Translations under genes and position numbers: made by a program
In this document: in pieces, positions 18,597-26,368 of the stretch
How the letters are laid out: each line of letters begins with the position of its first letter
Position numbering within the stretch: the stretch's first letter is position 1
Notes under the pieces: generated by a model
Told to the model about the DNA's origin: nothing
Seen by the model: the letters and a program-made list of their open reading frames with translations, nothing else
Databases searched by the model: none
Assembly (NCBI RefSeq): GCF_011369485.1
Contig: NZ_VXCA01000010.1
Span: 1 to 64,000, forward strand
Source of the DNA: Pseudomonas atagonensis
GTDB lineage: Bacteria; Pseudomonadota; Gammaproteobacteria; Pseudomonadales; Pseudomonadaceae
Length of the DNA stretch: 64,000 bases
Direction: 5' to 3'

Positions 18597-20117
18597 CTAT
18601 TTGCCCGGCGTGTTCAGGTTCATCGATCGCACCATCCATTGTTCGGCGGTTTGCTGATCAACCGGCAGGGAAAAGCAAAACGTCGCACCGCGACCGGCAA
18701 CGTCCACCAGCTGAATCTCCCGGCCATGCAATTGCAGGATGCGGTGAACGATGCGCAGCCCCAGACCGCCATCACGTCGAGCGCCTCCAATATTGAACGG
18801 GCGCAGGAACAGACCTTCGCGCAACTGCGGAGCGATCCCCGGCCCGCTGTCACTCACGGTCACATCGACAAGCGTTCCGCGGCTGGCCAGATCGAGCGCA
18901 ATTTCGCCCCCCTGCGGGGTATGCCGCAATGCGTTGTCCACCAGATTGGTCAACACTCGCTCGATCAGCCCGAGGTCGGCGAACACGCCAGGCAGATTGG
19001 GCACGAAGTGCGCCTTGAGTTCGACCTGTCGCGCTTCGGCACTGAGTTCGAATTTCTGGAAAATGTCCTGCACCAGATCAATCAGGGAAAAGCGCTCCAG
19101 CACTGGTTGTACAAAACCGTGCTCCAGGCGCACCAGTTCCAGCAGCGATTGCGCCAGCCCGCCGACCTTGCGGCTCTGATCCAGGGCAATGCCCAGATAG
19201 CGCCGACGCTCATCGGCTGACAACGTCGCGTCCTTCAGCGAGAGGGTTTCCAGATAGCCGTGCAGCGACGCCAGCGGTGTGCGCAGGTCATGGGAGATGT
19301 TCGCCACCAGCTCGCGGCGTTCCTGATCCTGCCGGGTCAATGAGCGCCACTGTTCACCGAGCCGGGTCTGCATCTGCTGAAAGGCTGCATCGAGCACGGC
19401 AATTTCATCCTGGTCGGCGCGTTTATCCACAGGCACCGGTGCAGCCGGCAGCGGCTGAGGGGCGCCGTCGATATCAAAATGGCTGACGGTTTCGGTCAGT
19501 CGCCGCAAGGGCCGGGTAATCAGATTGAAAGCAGTGAGACCGGCGATCAGGCAGAGCAATGCGACCACAGCGATCGACAACAATGCCGTGTTCAGTGCTG
19601 CGCTGGTGGCACCGCGTTCGGCGAACCGGTCGTGTTCTTCGCTGAGCAACACCACGTAGAGATAGCCGGCCGCTTTGCCATTGACCTGCAGCGGCGCGGC
19701 GCTGAAAACCTTGCGGCCATCAACACTGCGCGGGTCATCGCCGAGGATCGGCAACGGTTGATCGCTGAGCAATTGCCGGATCGGCGCAAGGTCGACTTTG
19801 TCTCGGCGCATGCGGCCCTGCGGAGCGGCATTACCGACAATCCGCCCCTCGGTGTCGAGCAGGTACACCTCGACACTCGGGTTGACCAGCATCAACTGGC
19901 TGAACAGTTCGCGCACGGCACCGGGCATCAGGCCATTGCTGTCCATCAGCACCGTGTCGTGGGCGATATGCTGCGCCAGATCCCGTGACAGGCCTTGCAC
20001 CACTTCCAGCTCGTGCATCTGGCTGGAACGCACTTGCAGCCAGGCTGACGTGCCGCAGCACACCAGCAACAACACGGCAAATACCAGTGACAGGCGCTGC
20101 GTCAGGGTCAGTTTCAT
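18597..20117 (-). CDS. Sensor histidine kinase
   Basis: A 506-residue membrane kinase. TM1 is near 10-30, a periplasmic sensor domain spans about 31-170, TM2 is near 172-195, then HAMP. The phosphoacceptor box is NISHDLRTPLASLHGY. The ATPase region has LVDNALRH (N box), DSGPGI (G1) and GGLGLRIVH (G2). The ATG overlaps the regulator stop by 4 bp (ATGA), so the two are coupled. The pair is divergent from the exported Msr operon, which suggests it senses envelope oxidation; this role is inferred from position only. Confidence 0.92.
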   Translation of the reverse strand: MKLTLTQRLSLVFAVLLLVCCGTSAWLQVRSSQMHELEVVQGLSRDLAQHIAHDTVLMDSNGLMPGAVRELFSQLMLVNPSVEVYLLDTEGRIVGNAAPQGRMRRDKVDLAPIRQLLSDQPLPILGDDPRSVDGRKVFSAAPLQVNGKAAGYLYVVLLSEEHDRFAERGATSAALNTALLSIAVVALLCLIAGLTAFNLITRPLRRLTETVSHFDIDGAPQPLPAAPVPVDKRADQDEIAVLDAAFQQMQTRLGEQWRSLTRQDQERRELVANISHDLRTPLASLHGYLETLSLKDATLSADERRRYLGIALDQSRKVGGLAQSLLELVRLEHGFVQPVLERFSLIDLVQDIFQKFELSAEARQVELKAHFVPNLPGVFADLGLIERVLTNLVDNALRHTPQGGEIALDLASRGTLVDVTVSDSGPGIAPQLREGLFLRPFNIGGARRDGGLGLRIVHRILQLHGREIQLVDVAGRGATFCFSLPVDQQTAEQWMVRSMNLNTPGK

Positions 20118-20824
20118 GGCTGCTCGGTACCGAATTTATAACCGCGACCCCACACAGTGAGGATACGCGTGGGCTGGGCCGGATCCTTTTCGATCTTCGC
20201 CCGCAGGCGATTGATGTGCGTGTTGACCGTGTGCTCATACCCTTCGTGGCTGTAGCCCCAGACAGCATTGAGCAGATCCATGCGCGAGAACACCTTGCCC
20301 GGTTGCCGCGCGAAGAAATACAGCAAGTCGAACTCTCGCGGCGTGAGATCCAGTCGCTGGCCATCGAGGGAGACGTCGCGTGTGATCGGATCGATGGTCA
20401 AACCTTCCAGGCTGAGACTGCCGGCGTCCATCTTCAGATTGCGCGCCATGGCATCGACGCGACGCAGCAGGGCTTTGACCCGGGCCACCAGTTCCAGCAT
20501 GGAAAACGGCTTGGCGAGGTAGTCATCGGCGCCCAGTTCCAGACCCAGAATGCGGTGCAATTCGCTGGATCGCGCACTGGTGATGATGATCGGTGTGTAG
20601 CGGGCCATGGCCCGGGCGCAGCGGCAGATTTCCAGACCGTCGACCCCCGGCAGCATGAGGTCGAGAATCAAGGCATCCCAATGACCTTGCTGCAGCAGGC
20701 GCATGCCTTCGTCGCCGTCGGCGCTGTGGGTCACCTCGAATTGTTCGTCCCGCAGATGCAGGCAAATGAGGTCGGCGATGTGCAGGTCGTCCTCGACCAC
20801 GAGAACGCGTTTGGTCTGTTCCAT
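20114..20824 (-). CDS. OmpR-family response regulator
   Basis: A 236-residue regulator. The receiver has VLVVEDD, the phosphorylated aspartate in LILDLMLPGVDG and the lysine in YLAKPFS. A winged-helix domain follows, with PREFDLLYFFARQPGKVFSR and the recognition segment VNTHINRLRAKIE. The ATG at 20824, with AAGGA upstream, is preferred to a TTG at 20833. The 151 bp to msrB on the other strand would carry its own and the msr promoter. It is the most likely regulator of that operon. Confidence 0.93.
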   Translation of the reverse strand: MEQTKRVLVVEDDLHIADLICLHLRDEQFEVTHSADGDEGMRLLQQGHWDALILDLMLPGVDGLEICRCARAMARYTPIIITSARSSELHRILGLELGADDYLAKPFSMLELVARVKALLRRVDAMARNLKMDAGSLSLEGLTIDPITRDVSLDGQRLDLTPREFDLLYFFARQPGKVFSRMDLLNAVWGYSHEGYEHTVNTHINRLRAKIEKDPAQPTRILTVWGRGYKFGTEQP

Positions 20825-20975
20825 GAAGCTCAATCCTTCGGCGCGATAAGCGCATTGTGCGGGTTTTCCTCCGGGCGAGTTATCACGAATTCGTTAACTT
20901 CCCGTGAGGATTTGGCGATCAAACCAAGCCTAGGCTGTGTTCCAGAAAGGGCATCTGGAATTTCGGGAGACGGCC
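20825..20975. promoter_or_regulatory. Divergent control region between the regulator and msrB
   Basis: 151 bp separate the two divergent ATGs. A small palindrome (ACGAATTCGT, 20886-20895) is followed by GTTAACTTCCC, and an AT-richer stretch leads to TAGGCT. No strong -35/-10 pair or clear tandem OmpR-type half-sites can be called by eye. Confidence 0.4.
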
Positions 20976-21494
20976 ATGTTTTCACGGCGACAGATTCTGT
21001 TAGCGGGCGGCGGGCTAGGGTTTACAGCCCTGGTGGCAGGTGTATTGCCAAAATTGTCGACCAGCACCGCGCTGGTCAGCCAGGCCTATGCCGACGAGGT
21101 ATTCGAAGTGACGCACAGCGACAGCGAATGGCACTCGATGCTGAGCGACGAGCAGTATCAGATATTGCGCGAAGAGGGCACAGAAAGGGCTTACAGCAGT
21201 GCGCTGAACAATGAGCACCGAACGGGCACATTTGCCTGTGCCGGCTGCGATCTGGCGCTGTTTTCCTCCGCCACAAAATTCGACAGCCGCACCGGTTGGC
21301 CGAGTTTCTGGGCACCACTGGAGCGTGCGGTGGCTACCCGTCACGACCGCTCCTTCGGCATGGTTCGCGAAGAGGTTCACTGTCGACGCTGCGGCGGTCA
21401 TCTGGGGCATGTCTTCGACGACGGTCCCAAACCCACCGGCCTGCGTTACTGCATGAACGGTCTGGCCATGACCTTCAAAGCCGTGGCGGCATAA
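20976..21494 (+). CDS. msrB: Exported methionine-R-sulfoxide reductase MsrB
   Basis: A 172-residue precursor. The N-terminus MFSRRQILLAGG is a twin-arginine signal followed by a hydrophobic stretch and VSQAYA-DE cleavage near 40. The mature domain is zinc-type MsrB: zinc cysteines C88/C91 (CAGC) and C136/C139 (CRRC), and catalytic C159 in RYCMNG. No other cysteine exists, so there is no resolving cysteine and an external thiol donor is needed. Tat export fits a protein that folds around zinc before secretion. First gene of msrB-dipZ-msrA. Confidence 0.93.
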   Translation: MFSRRQILLAGGGLGFTALVAGVLPKLSTSTALVSQAYADEVFEVTHSDSEWHSMLSDEQYQILREEGTERAYSSALNNEHRTGTFACAGCDLALFSSATKFDSRTGWPSFWAPLERAVATRHDRSFGMVREEVHCRRCGGHLGHVFDDGPKPTGLRYCMNGLAMTFKAVAA

Positions 21495-21537
21495 GCCATG
21501 ACTCGTTTGCGCTCCTCACTTTCAACAGGACGGATTT

Positions 21538-23346
21538 ATGTGGCTCTTGGTTCTCGCTTATCTCGGTGGAGTGCTGACGATTGTCAGTCCCTGCATCCTG
21601 CCGGTTCTGCCTTTTGTCTTCGCTCGCACCGGGCAGCCGTTTATCAAGAGTGGCTTGCCGCTGCTGGCGGGGATGGCGGTCACCTTCGCGCTCGTCGCCT
21701 CGTTGGCGGCGGTGGGCGGCGGTTGGGTGGTGCAAGTCAATCAGTACGGGCGCTGGCTCGCGTTGCTGTTCGTTGCACTGTTCGGGCTGACATTGCTGCT
21801 GCCGCAAGTGGCCGAGCGTCTGACCCGGCCGCTGGTATCGGCGGGCAGTCGCCTGTCGCAAGCCGCCGGTCAGGACAATCGCCCGCGTCCCGGCGCTTCG
21901 TTTCTGATCGGCGTCGCTACGGGCCTGCTCTGGGCTCCGTGCGCCGGACCGATTCTCGGATTGATTCTCACCGGTGCTGCCCTGCAAGGCGCAAGCATCG
22001 CCACCACGCTGTTGTTGCTCGCTTACGCGGCGGGCGCGGCCACGTCGCTGGCCGCGGCGCTGCTGCTGGGCGGTAAGGTCTTCGCGCTGATGAAACGCTC
22101 GATCGGCACCGGTGAATGGATTCGTCGTGGCCTGGGGGCGGCGATGTTGGCGGGTGTCGCGGCAATCGCTCTGGGTCTTGATACCGGGATTCTGGCGCGG
22201 GTTTCGACCGCGTCCACCGGCGGCCTCGAACAGGCGCTGGTCGGCAGGCTTTCGGGCCAATCCACCCATTCGAACGGCGCGATGATGGCGCAGACTCCTG
22301 CTGACGACGGCGCGGCGAATGGCAGCATGATGGCGGCGGGTGGTGCGATGAAAATGGCCGCGAAGGCACCGGCCACCTTGCCGGTCGAAGGTCAGTTGCC
22401 AGCGCTGGACGGTGCTGTGCAATGGCTCAATTCGCCACCGCTGGATGCTCAGGCATTGAAAGGCAAAGTGGTGCTGGTGGATTTCTGGACTTACTCCTGC
22501 ATCAACTGCCTGCGCACCTTGCCTTACGTCAAAGCCTGGGCCGAGAAGTATCGCGATCAGGGGCTTGTAGTGATTGGTGTACACGCGCCGGAGTTCGCCT
22601 TTGAACGTGATGTCGGCAATGTCACCAAAGCCATGAAGGAACTGGGCATCAACTACCCGGTGGCCATCGATAACGACTACAAGATCTGGCGCGCTTTCAA
22701 CAATGAATACTGGCCGGCGCATTACTTCGCCGACGCGCAGGGACGCATTCGTTACCACCATTTTGGCGAAGGGGACTACGCAGAGTCGGAGCGGATCATC
22801 CAACAGTTGTTGCGCGAGGCTGGTTCGAAAACGGTCGCGGACGGCTTGATCAATGCAGACGCAAAAGGTGTGCAACTGGCGCCGGACATGAATGAAGTGC
22901 AATCGCCGGAAACCTATGTCGGCTATCAGCGCGCGGAACATTTCGTACCCGATCTCAGCCTGGTCCCGGACAAAGTTTCGGCTTATGTCCCACCGGCCAA
23001 TCTGACCCTGAATGACTGGAGCCTCGGCGGCCAGTGGAACGTCGGCGCCGAACACGCCACCGCCAGCGCTCCGTCCAGCTCCATCGCTTACCGCTTCCAC
23101 GCCCGCGACCTGCATCTGGTTCTGGGGCCGGGAGTCGATGGCAAACCGGTTCGCTTCAAAATCTCCATTGATGGACAGGCACCGGGCGATGCCCATGGCG
23201 TCGATGTCGCGCCGGACGGCACGGGCCGCGTGACCGAACAACGGCTGTATCAATTGGTTCGGCAAACCGGTGGTGTGAAGGACAGAACCTTCAGCATCGA
23301 GTTTCTTGACCCGGGCGTGTCGGCCTACGCCTTTACCTTCGGCTGA
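21538..23346 (+). CDS. dipZ: DipZ-type thiol relay protein (CcdA plus thioredoxin-like)
   Basis: A 602-residue fusion. The N-terminal six-helix CcdA/DsbD-beta domain (about 1-225) carries the paired membrane cysteines C19 (SPC) and C135 (WAPC). After a methionine-rich linker (about 240-275), a TlpA-like thioredoxin domain has C321-x-x-C324 (SCINC). The last 130 residues form a beta-rich DipZ C-terminal domain. It would carry electrons from cytoplasmic thioredoxin across the membrane to the two Msr enzymes encoded on either side. The methionine-rich linker in a protein of a Met-repair operon is notable. Confidence 0.9.
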   Translation: MWLLVLAYLGGVLTIVSPCILPVLPFVFARTGQPFIKSGLPLLAGMAVTFALVASLAAVGGGWVVQVNQYGRWLALLFVALFGLTLLLPQVAERLTRPLVSAGSRLSQAAGQDNRPRPGASFLIGVATGLLWAPCAGPILGLILTGAALQGASIATTLLLLAYAAGAATSLAAALLLGGKVFALMKRSIGTGEWIRRGLGAAMLAGVAAIALGLDTGILARVSTASTGGLEQALVGRLSGQSTHSNGAMMAQTPADDGAANGSMMAAGGAMKMAAKAPATLPVEGQLPALDGAVQWLNSPPLDAQALKGKVVLVDFWTYSCINCLRTLPYVKAWAEKYRDQGLVVIGVHAPEFAFERDVGNVTKAMKELGINYPVAIDNDYKIWRAFNNEYWPAHYFADAQGRIRYHHFGEGDYAESERIIQQLLREAGSKTVADGLINADAKGVQLAPDMNEVQSPETYVGYQRAEHFVPDLSLVPDKVSAYVPPANLTLNDWSLGGQWNVGAEHATASAPSSSIAYRFHARDLHLVLGPGVDGKPVRFKISIDGQAPGDAHGVDVAPDGTGRVTEQRLYQLVRQTGGVKDRTFSIEFLDPGVSAYAFTFG

Positions 23347-23361
23347 TCGGGAGTGACTGAG

Positions 23362-24066
23362 ATGAAAAGTAGAAGTACATGGCGTCGGGTGTTGTTGGCA
23401 GTTGCCGTGGCCGGTGTGGTGGGCCAGGTCTCGGCCTTTTCATTGGGGGGTGAAGAGGCAGTCATCATTCCACCGCCTACCCTCGACGAAACCACGCAAG
23501 CGCACAGCGAAACGGCGGTGTTTGCCGGGGGCTGTTTCTGGGGTGTGCAGGGCGTTTTTCAACACGTCAAAGGCGTGCAGAAAGCTGTCTCCGGGTATGC
23601 CGGTGGAGCGGCCAACACCGCCGAATACGAGCGCGTCAGCGAAGGCGATACCGGCCACGCGGAATCGGTGCAAGTCACCTTCGATCCGACGCAAGTCAGT
23701 TACGGCAGTCTGTTGCAAATTTACTTCTCGGTAGCCCACAACCCCACCGAACTCAATCGACAGGGGCCTGACAGCGGCACGCAATATCGTTCAGCGCTTT
23801 TCCCCGTCAACGCCGATCAGCAGAAAATTGCGCAGGCCTACATCACTCAACTTGACGCGGCCCACGCATTCAACAAACCGATCGTCACGAAACTGGAAAC
23901 CTACAACGGCTTCTATCCGGCGGAGGACTATCACCAGGACTTCCTGACCGAACACCCGAGCTACCCGTACATTGTGATCAACGACATGCCCAAGGTGGCA
24001 AATTTGAAGCAGGTGTTTGCGCAGCGTTATCTAGAGAAACCGGTGTTGGTGAAGAGTGGTTCCTGA
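23362..24066 (+). CDS. msrA: Exported methionine-S-sulfoxide reductase MsrA
   Basis: A 234-residue precursor with a Sec-type signal peptide (cleavage near VSA-F, residue 25). The catalytic motif GGCFWG has C58. Conserved segments YAGG, GHAESVQV, NPTELNRQGPDSGTQYRS and the YHQDF region are present. C58 is the only cysteine in the protein, so this is a one-cysteine MsrA that must be reduced by an outside partner, consistent with DipZ. It starts 15 bp after dipZ with GGGAG upstream. Another cytosolic msrA usually exists elsewhere in Pseudomonas genomes. Confidence 0.93.
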   Translation: MKSRSTWRRVLLAVAVAGVVGQVSAFSLGGEEAVIIPPPTLDETTQAHSETAVFAGGCFWGVQGVFQHVKGVQKAVSGYAGGAANTAEYERVSEGDTGHAESVQVTFDPTQVSYGSLLQIYFSVAHNPTELNRQGPDSGTQYRSALFPVNADQQKIAQAYITQLDAAHAFNKPIVTKLETYNGFYPAEDYHQDFLTEHPSYPYIVINDMPKVANLKQVFAQRYLEKPVLVKSGS

Positions 24067-24070
24067 TGTC

Positions 24071-24976
24071 TCAGGATCTACCCCACGTCTGCATCGCAAA
24101 TTCGACGAAGCGGCGCAGCTTCGGCAGGCGATAGCGATCCGGGGCGTACAGCAGATGCAAAGGGCGACTGGGCGGTTGAAAGTCAGGAATGACTCTTACC
24201 AGTTTGCCCTCGCGCAGATCCTGCTCCACCAGTGCATCGGGCAGCATCACGATGCCCATGCCGGTGCGAGCAGCCTGATGCAAACCGGCAGAGCTGTTGA
24301 TGAGCATGGGGCCGCTTACATCGACCAGAATCTCGCCGTCAGGGCCGCTCAGACGCCAGCGTTTTTCCACCGATTGCCAGTCATCGCCAGCAGGATAGGC
24401 GAACGACAGGCAGTCGTGCTGCTGCAATTCTTCAGGGGTCAGCGGCATACCTCGTCGAGCGACGTATTGCGCAGAAGCGCACACGGTCAGGGTATAGTCG
24501 ATCAAGGGGCGGGCGATCAGGTTCGACTGTTCGAAGTGGCCCAGCCGGAAGGCTACGTCGAGGCCACTTTCCAGCAGATCCGGGCGGCGATTGGTGAGCA
24601 CCACATCCATTTTGACCTGTGGGTATTGCAGGGAAAACTCACTGAGTGCAGGAGCAAGACGCTCAACGCCAAAGGTCAGCGGCGCAGTAATTCGCAGCAG
24701 GCCACGGGGTTCATCGAGCGCCTGTTCCGCCAGACGCTCGGAGTCCGCCACGAGTCCCAATACATCCAGGCACCGCTGGTAATAAACGCTGCCGAACTCG
24801 GTGAGCCGCTGACGCCGGGTGGTGCGTTGCAGCAGTTGCACGCCGAGCCTCTGCTCCAGAGCGCGCAGATGATTACCGACCATCGTCGTCGACATGTCGC
24901 ACTGCAACGCAGCTGCCGTCATGCTCCCGGCCTCGACAACTTTGACGTAAACGCTCATCGACTGGAACAGATCCAT
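24071..24976 (-). CDS. LysR-family transcriptional regulator
   Basis: A 301-residue regulator. The N-terminal winged helix-turn-helix reads AGSMTAAALQCDMSTTMVGNHLRALEQRLGVQLLQRTTR. The substrate domain has the typical two-lobe segments LRITAPLTFG, GLDVAFRLG and TGMGIVMLP. It ends 4 bp from the convergent msrA stop and is divergent from an ArgD-like aminotransferase with 102 bp between starts, so that gene is its likeliest target. A TTG at 24982 is an alternative start adding two residues. Confidence 0.9.
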   Translation of the reverse strand: MDLFQSMSVYVKVVEAGSMTAAALQCDMSTTMVGNHLRALEQRLGVQLLQRTTRRQRLTEFGSVYYQRCLDVLGLVADSERLAEQALDEPRGLLRITAPLTFGVERLAPALSEFSLQYPQVKMDVVLTNRRPDLLESGLDVAFRLGHFEQSNLIARPLIDYTLTVCASAQYVARRGMPLTPEELQQHDCLSFAYPAGDDWQSVEKRWRLSGPDGEILVDVSGPMLINSSAGLHQAARTGMGIVMLPDALVEQDLREGKLVRVIPDFQPPSRPLHLLYAPDRYRLPKLRRFVEFAMQTWGRS

Positions 24977-25078
24977 TATCAAGCTCTGCTTTTAAATGAT
25001 TGAAGTTTTCGCGAGTTTATCCAGTTCTGGTGGCTAACCATACTGCAAACACACCGACCTTCACTGGAGTTTGAAGTC

Positions 25079-26251
25079 ATGACCGCCGCCCTGATGAATA
25101 CCTACCAACCACTGGCCTTGAGTTTCATCAAGGGCCTGGGCACTCGCCTGTGGGATCAGGCCGGTCGCGAGTATCTGGACGCGGTTGCCGGGGTCGCGGT
25201 GACCAATGTCGGCCACTCGCATCCGCGGATTGTTTCGGCGATCAGCGAGCAGGCGGGATTGCTTCTGCATACCTCCAACCTGTACAGCATCGACTGGCAA
25301 CAACAGTTGGCAAAGCGGCTGACGGCGTTATCGGGTATGGAGCGGGCGTTCTTTAACAACTCCGGGGCCGAGGCCAATGAAACGGCACTGAAGCTCGCGC
25401 GTTTGTATGGCTGGCGCAAGGGCATCGAACGGCCGCTGGTGGTGGTGATGGCCAACGCGTTTCATGGCCGCACACTCGGCACGCTATCGGCCAGTGACGG
25501 CCCGGCAGTTCGGCTGGGCTTCAACGAACTGCCGGGAGACTTTGTCAAAGTGCCGTTCGGTGATCTTGCGGCGCTGGAGCAAGTGCAGCGCAAGCACGGT
25601 GAGCGGATCGTGGCGATTCTGGTCGAACCGATTCAAGGCGAAAGCGGCGTTCAATTGGCCCCGCCCGACTATTTCAAAGCCTTGCGTGAACTGTGCAATC
25701 GGCACGCCTGGTTGCTGATGCTCGACGAAATCCAGACTGGCATCGGTCGCACTGGCCAGTGGTTTGCGTTTCAGCATGAAGGCATCGTTCCCGACGTCAT
25801 GACTCTGGCCAAAGGCCTCGGCAATGGTGTGCCCATCGGCGCTTGTCTGGCGCGGGGCAGGGCGGCGGATCTCTTCACCCCGGGCAGTCATGGCAGCACG
25901 TTCGGCGGCAACCCGCTGGCCTGCCGGGTGGGTTGCACGGTGCTCGATATCATCGAAGAGCAGAGCTTGCTGGACAATGCACGGGTCCAAGGTGAGCGCC
26001 TGCAGAGCCGCTTGCGGGCGGAACTGGCGGACAACCCCAATGTGTTGGCGATTCGGGGACAGGGTTTGATGATCGGCATCGAATTGAAACAGCCGATCCG
26101 CGATCTGACGCTGATCGCCGCACGCGATCACGGGTTGCTGATCAACGTCACGCGTGGCAAGACCATACGGCTGCTGCCACCACTGACGATTGATGAGCGG
26201 GAGGTGGAGATGATTGTGAGAGGTGTTGGACGGATTGTCTCCGTGAATTAA
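25079..26251 (+). CDS. ArgD-like class III aminotransferase
   Basis: A 390-residue PLP enzyme of the acetylornithine/succinylornithine aminotransferase type. Visible features are [42 protein letters not shown] and the PLP lysine in [13 protein letters not shown], then [14 protein letters not shown]. Length is normal. Its place beside a divergent LysR gene, rather than in an arginine cluster, suggests a paralogue with a catabolic or specialised substrate. Acetylornithine activity is the default family call. Confidence 0.85.
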   Translation: MTAALMNTYQPLALSFIKGLGTRLWDQAGREYLDAVAGVAVTNVGHSHPRIVSAISEQAGLLLHTSNLYSIDWQQQLAKRLTALSGMERAFFNNSGAEANETALKLARLYGWRKGIERPLVVVMANAFHGRTLGTLSASDGPAVRLGFNELPGDFVKVPFGDLAALEQVQRKHGERIVAILVEPIQGESGVQLAPPDYFKALRELCNRHAWLLMLDEIQTGIGRTGQWFAFQHEGIVPDVMTLAKGLGNGVPIGACLARGRAADLFTPGSHGSTFGGNPLACRVGCTVLDIIEEQSLLDNARVQGERLQSRLRAELADNPNVLAIRGQGLMIGIELKQPIRDLTLIAARDHGLLINVTRGKTIRLLPPLTIDEREVEMIVRGVGRIVSVN

Positions 26252-26265
26252 TGGGTATCCGACAA

Positions 26266-26360
26266 CCCTGTGGGAGCGAGCTTGCTCGCGAAAGCGTCGT
26301 GACAGTCGGCATTAATGTTCAATGTTCGACCGCATTCGCGAGCAGGCTCTCTCCCGCACG
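26266..26360. repeat. REP doublet, 'GCGAGCTTGCTCGC' variant
   Basis: Arms GGGAGCGAGCTTGCTCGCGAA and TTCGCGAGCAGGCTCTCTCCC are imperfect complements around a spacer of about 50 bases. It lies between the aminotransferase and the convergent phosphatase. Confidence 0.85.
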
Positions 26361-26368
26361 AGAAGTGC

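Noticed and set aside
21475..23265. 596-residue minus-strand ORF opposite dipZ
   Set aside because: The plus-strand DipZ has clear motifs and signal logic; the antisense frame is rich in Arg/Gln/His, as expected from a mirrored GC-rich gene.
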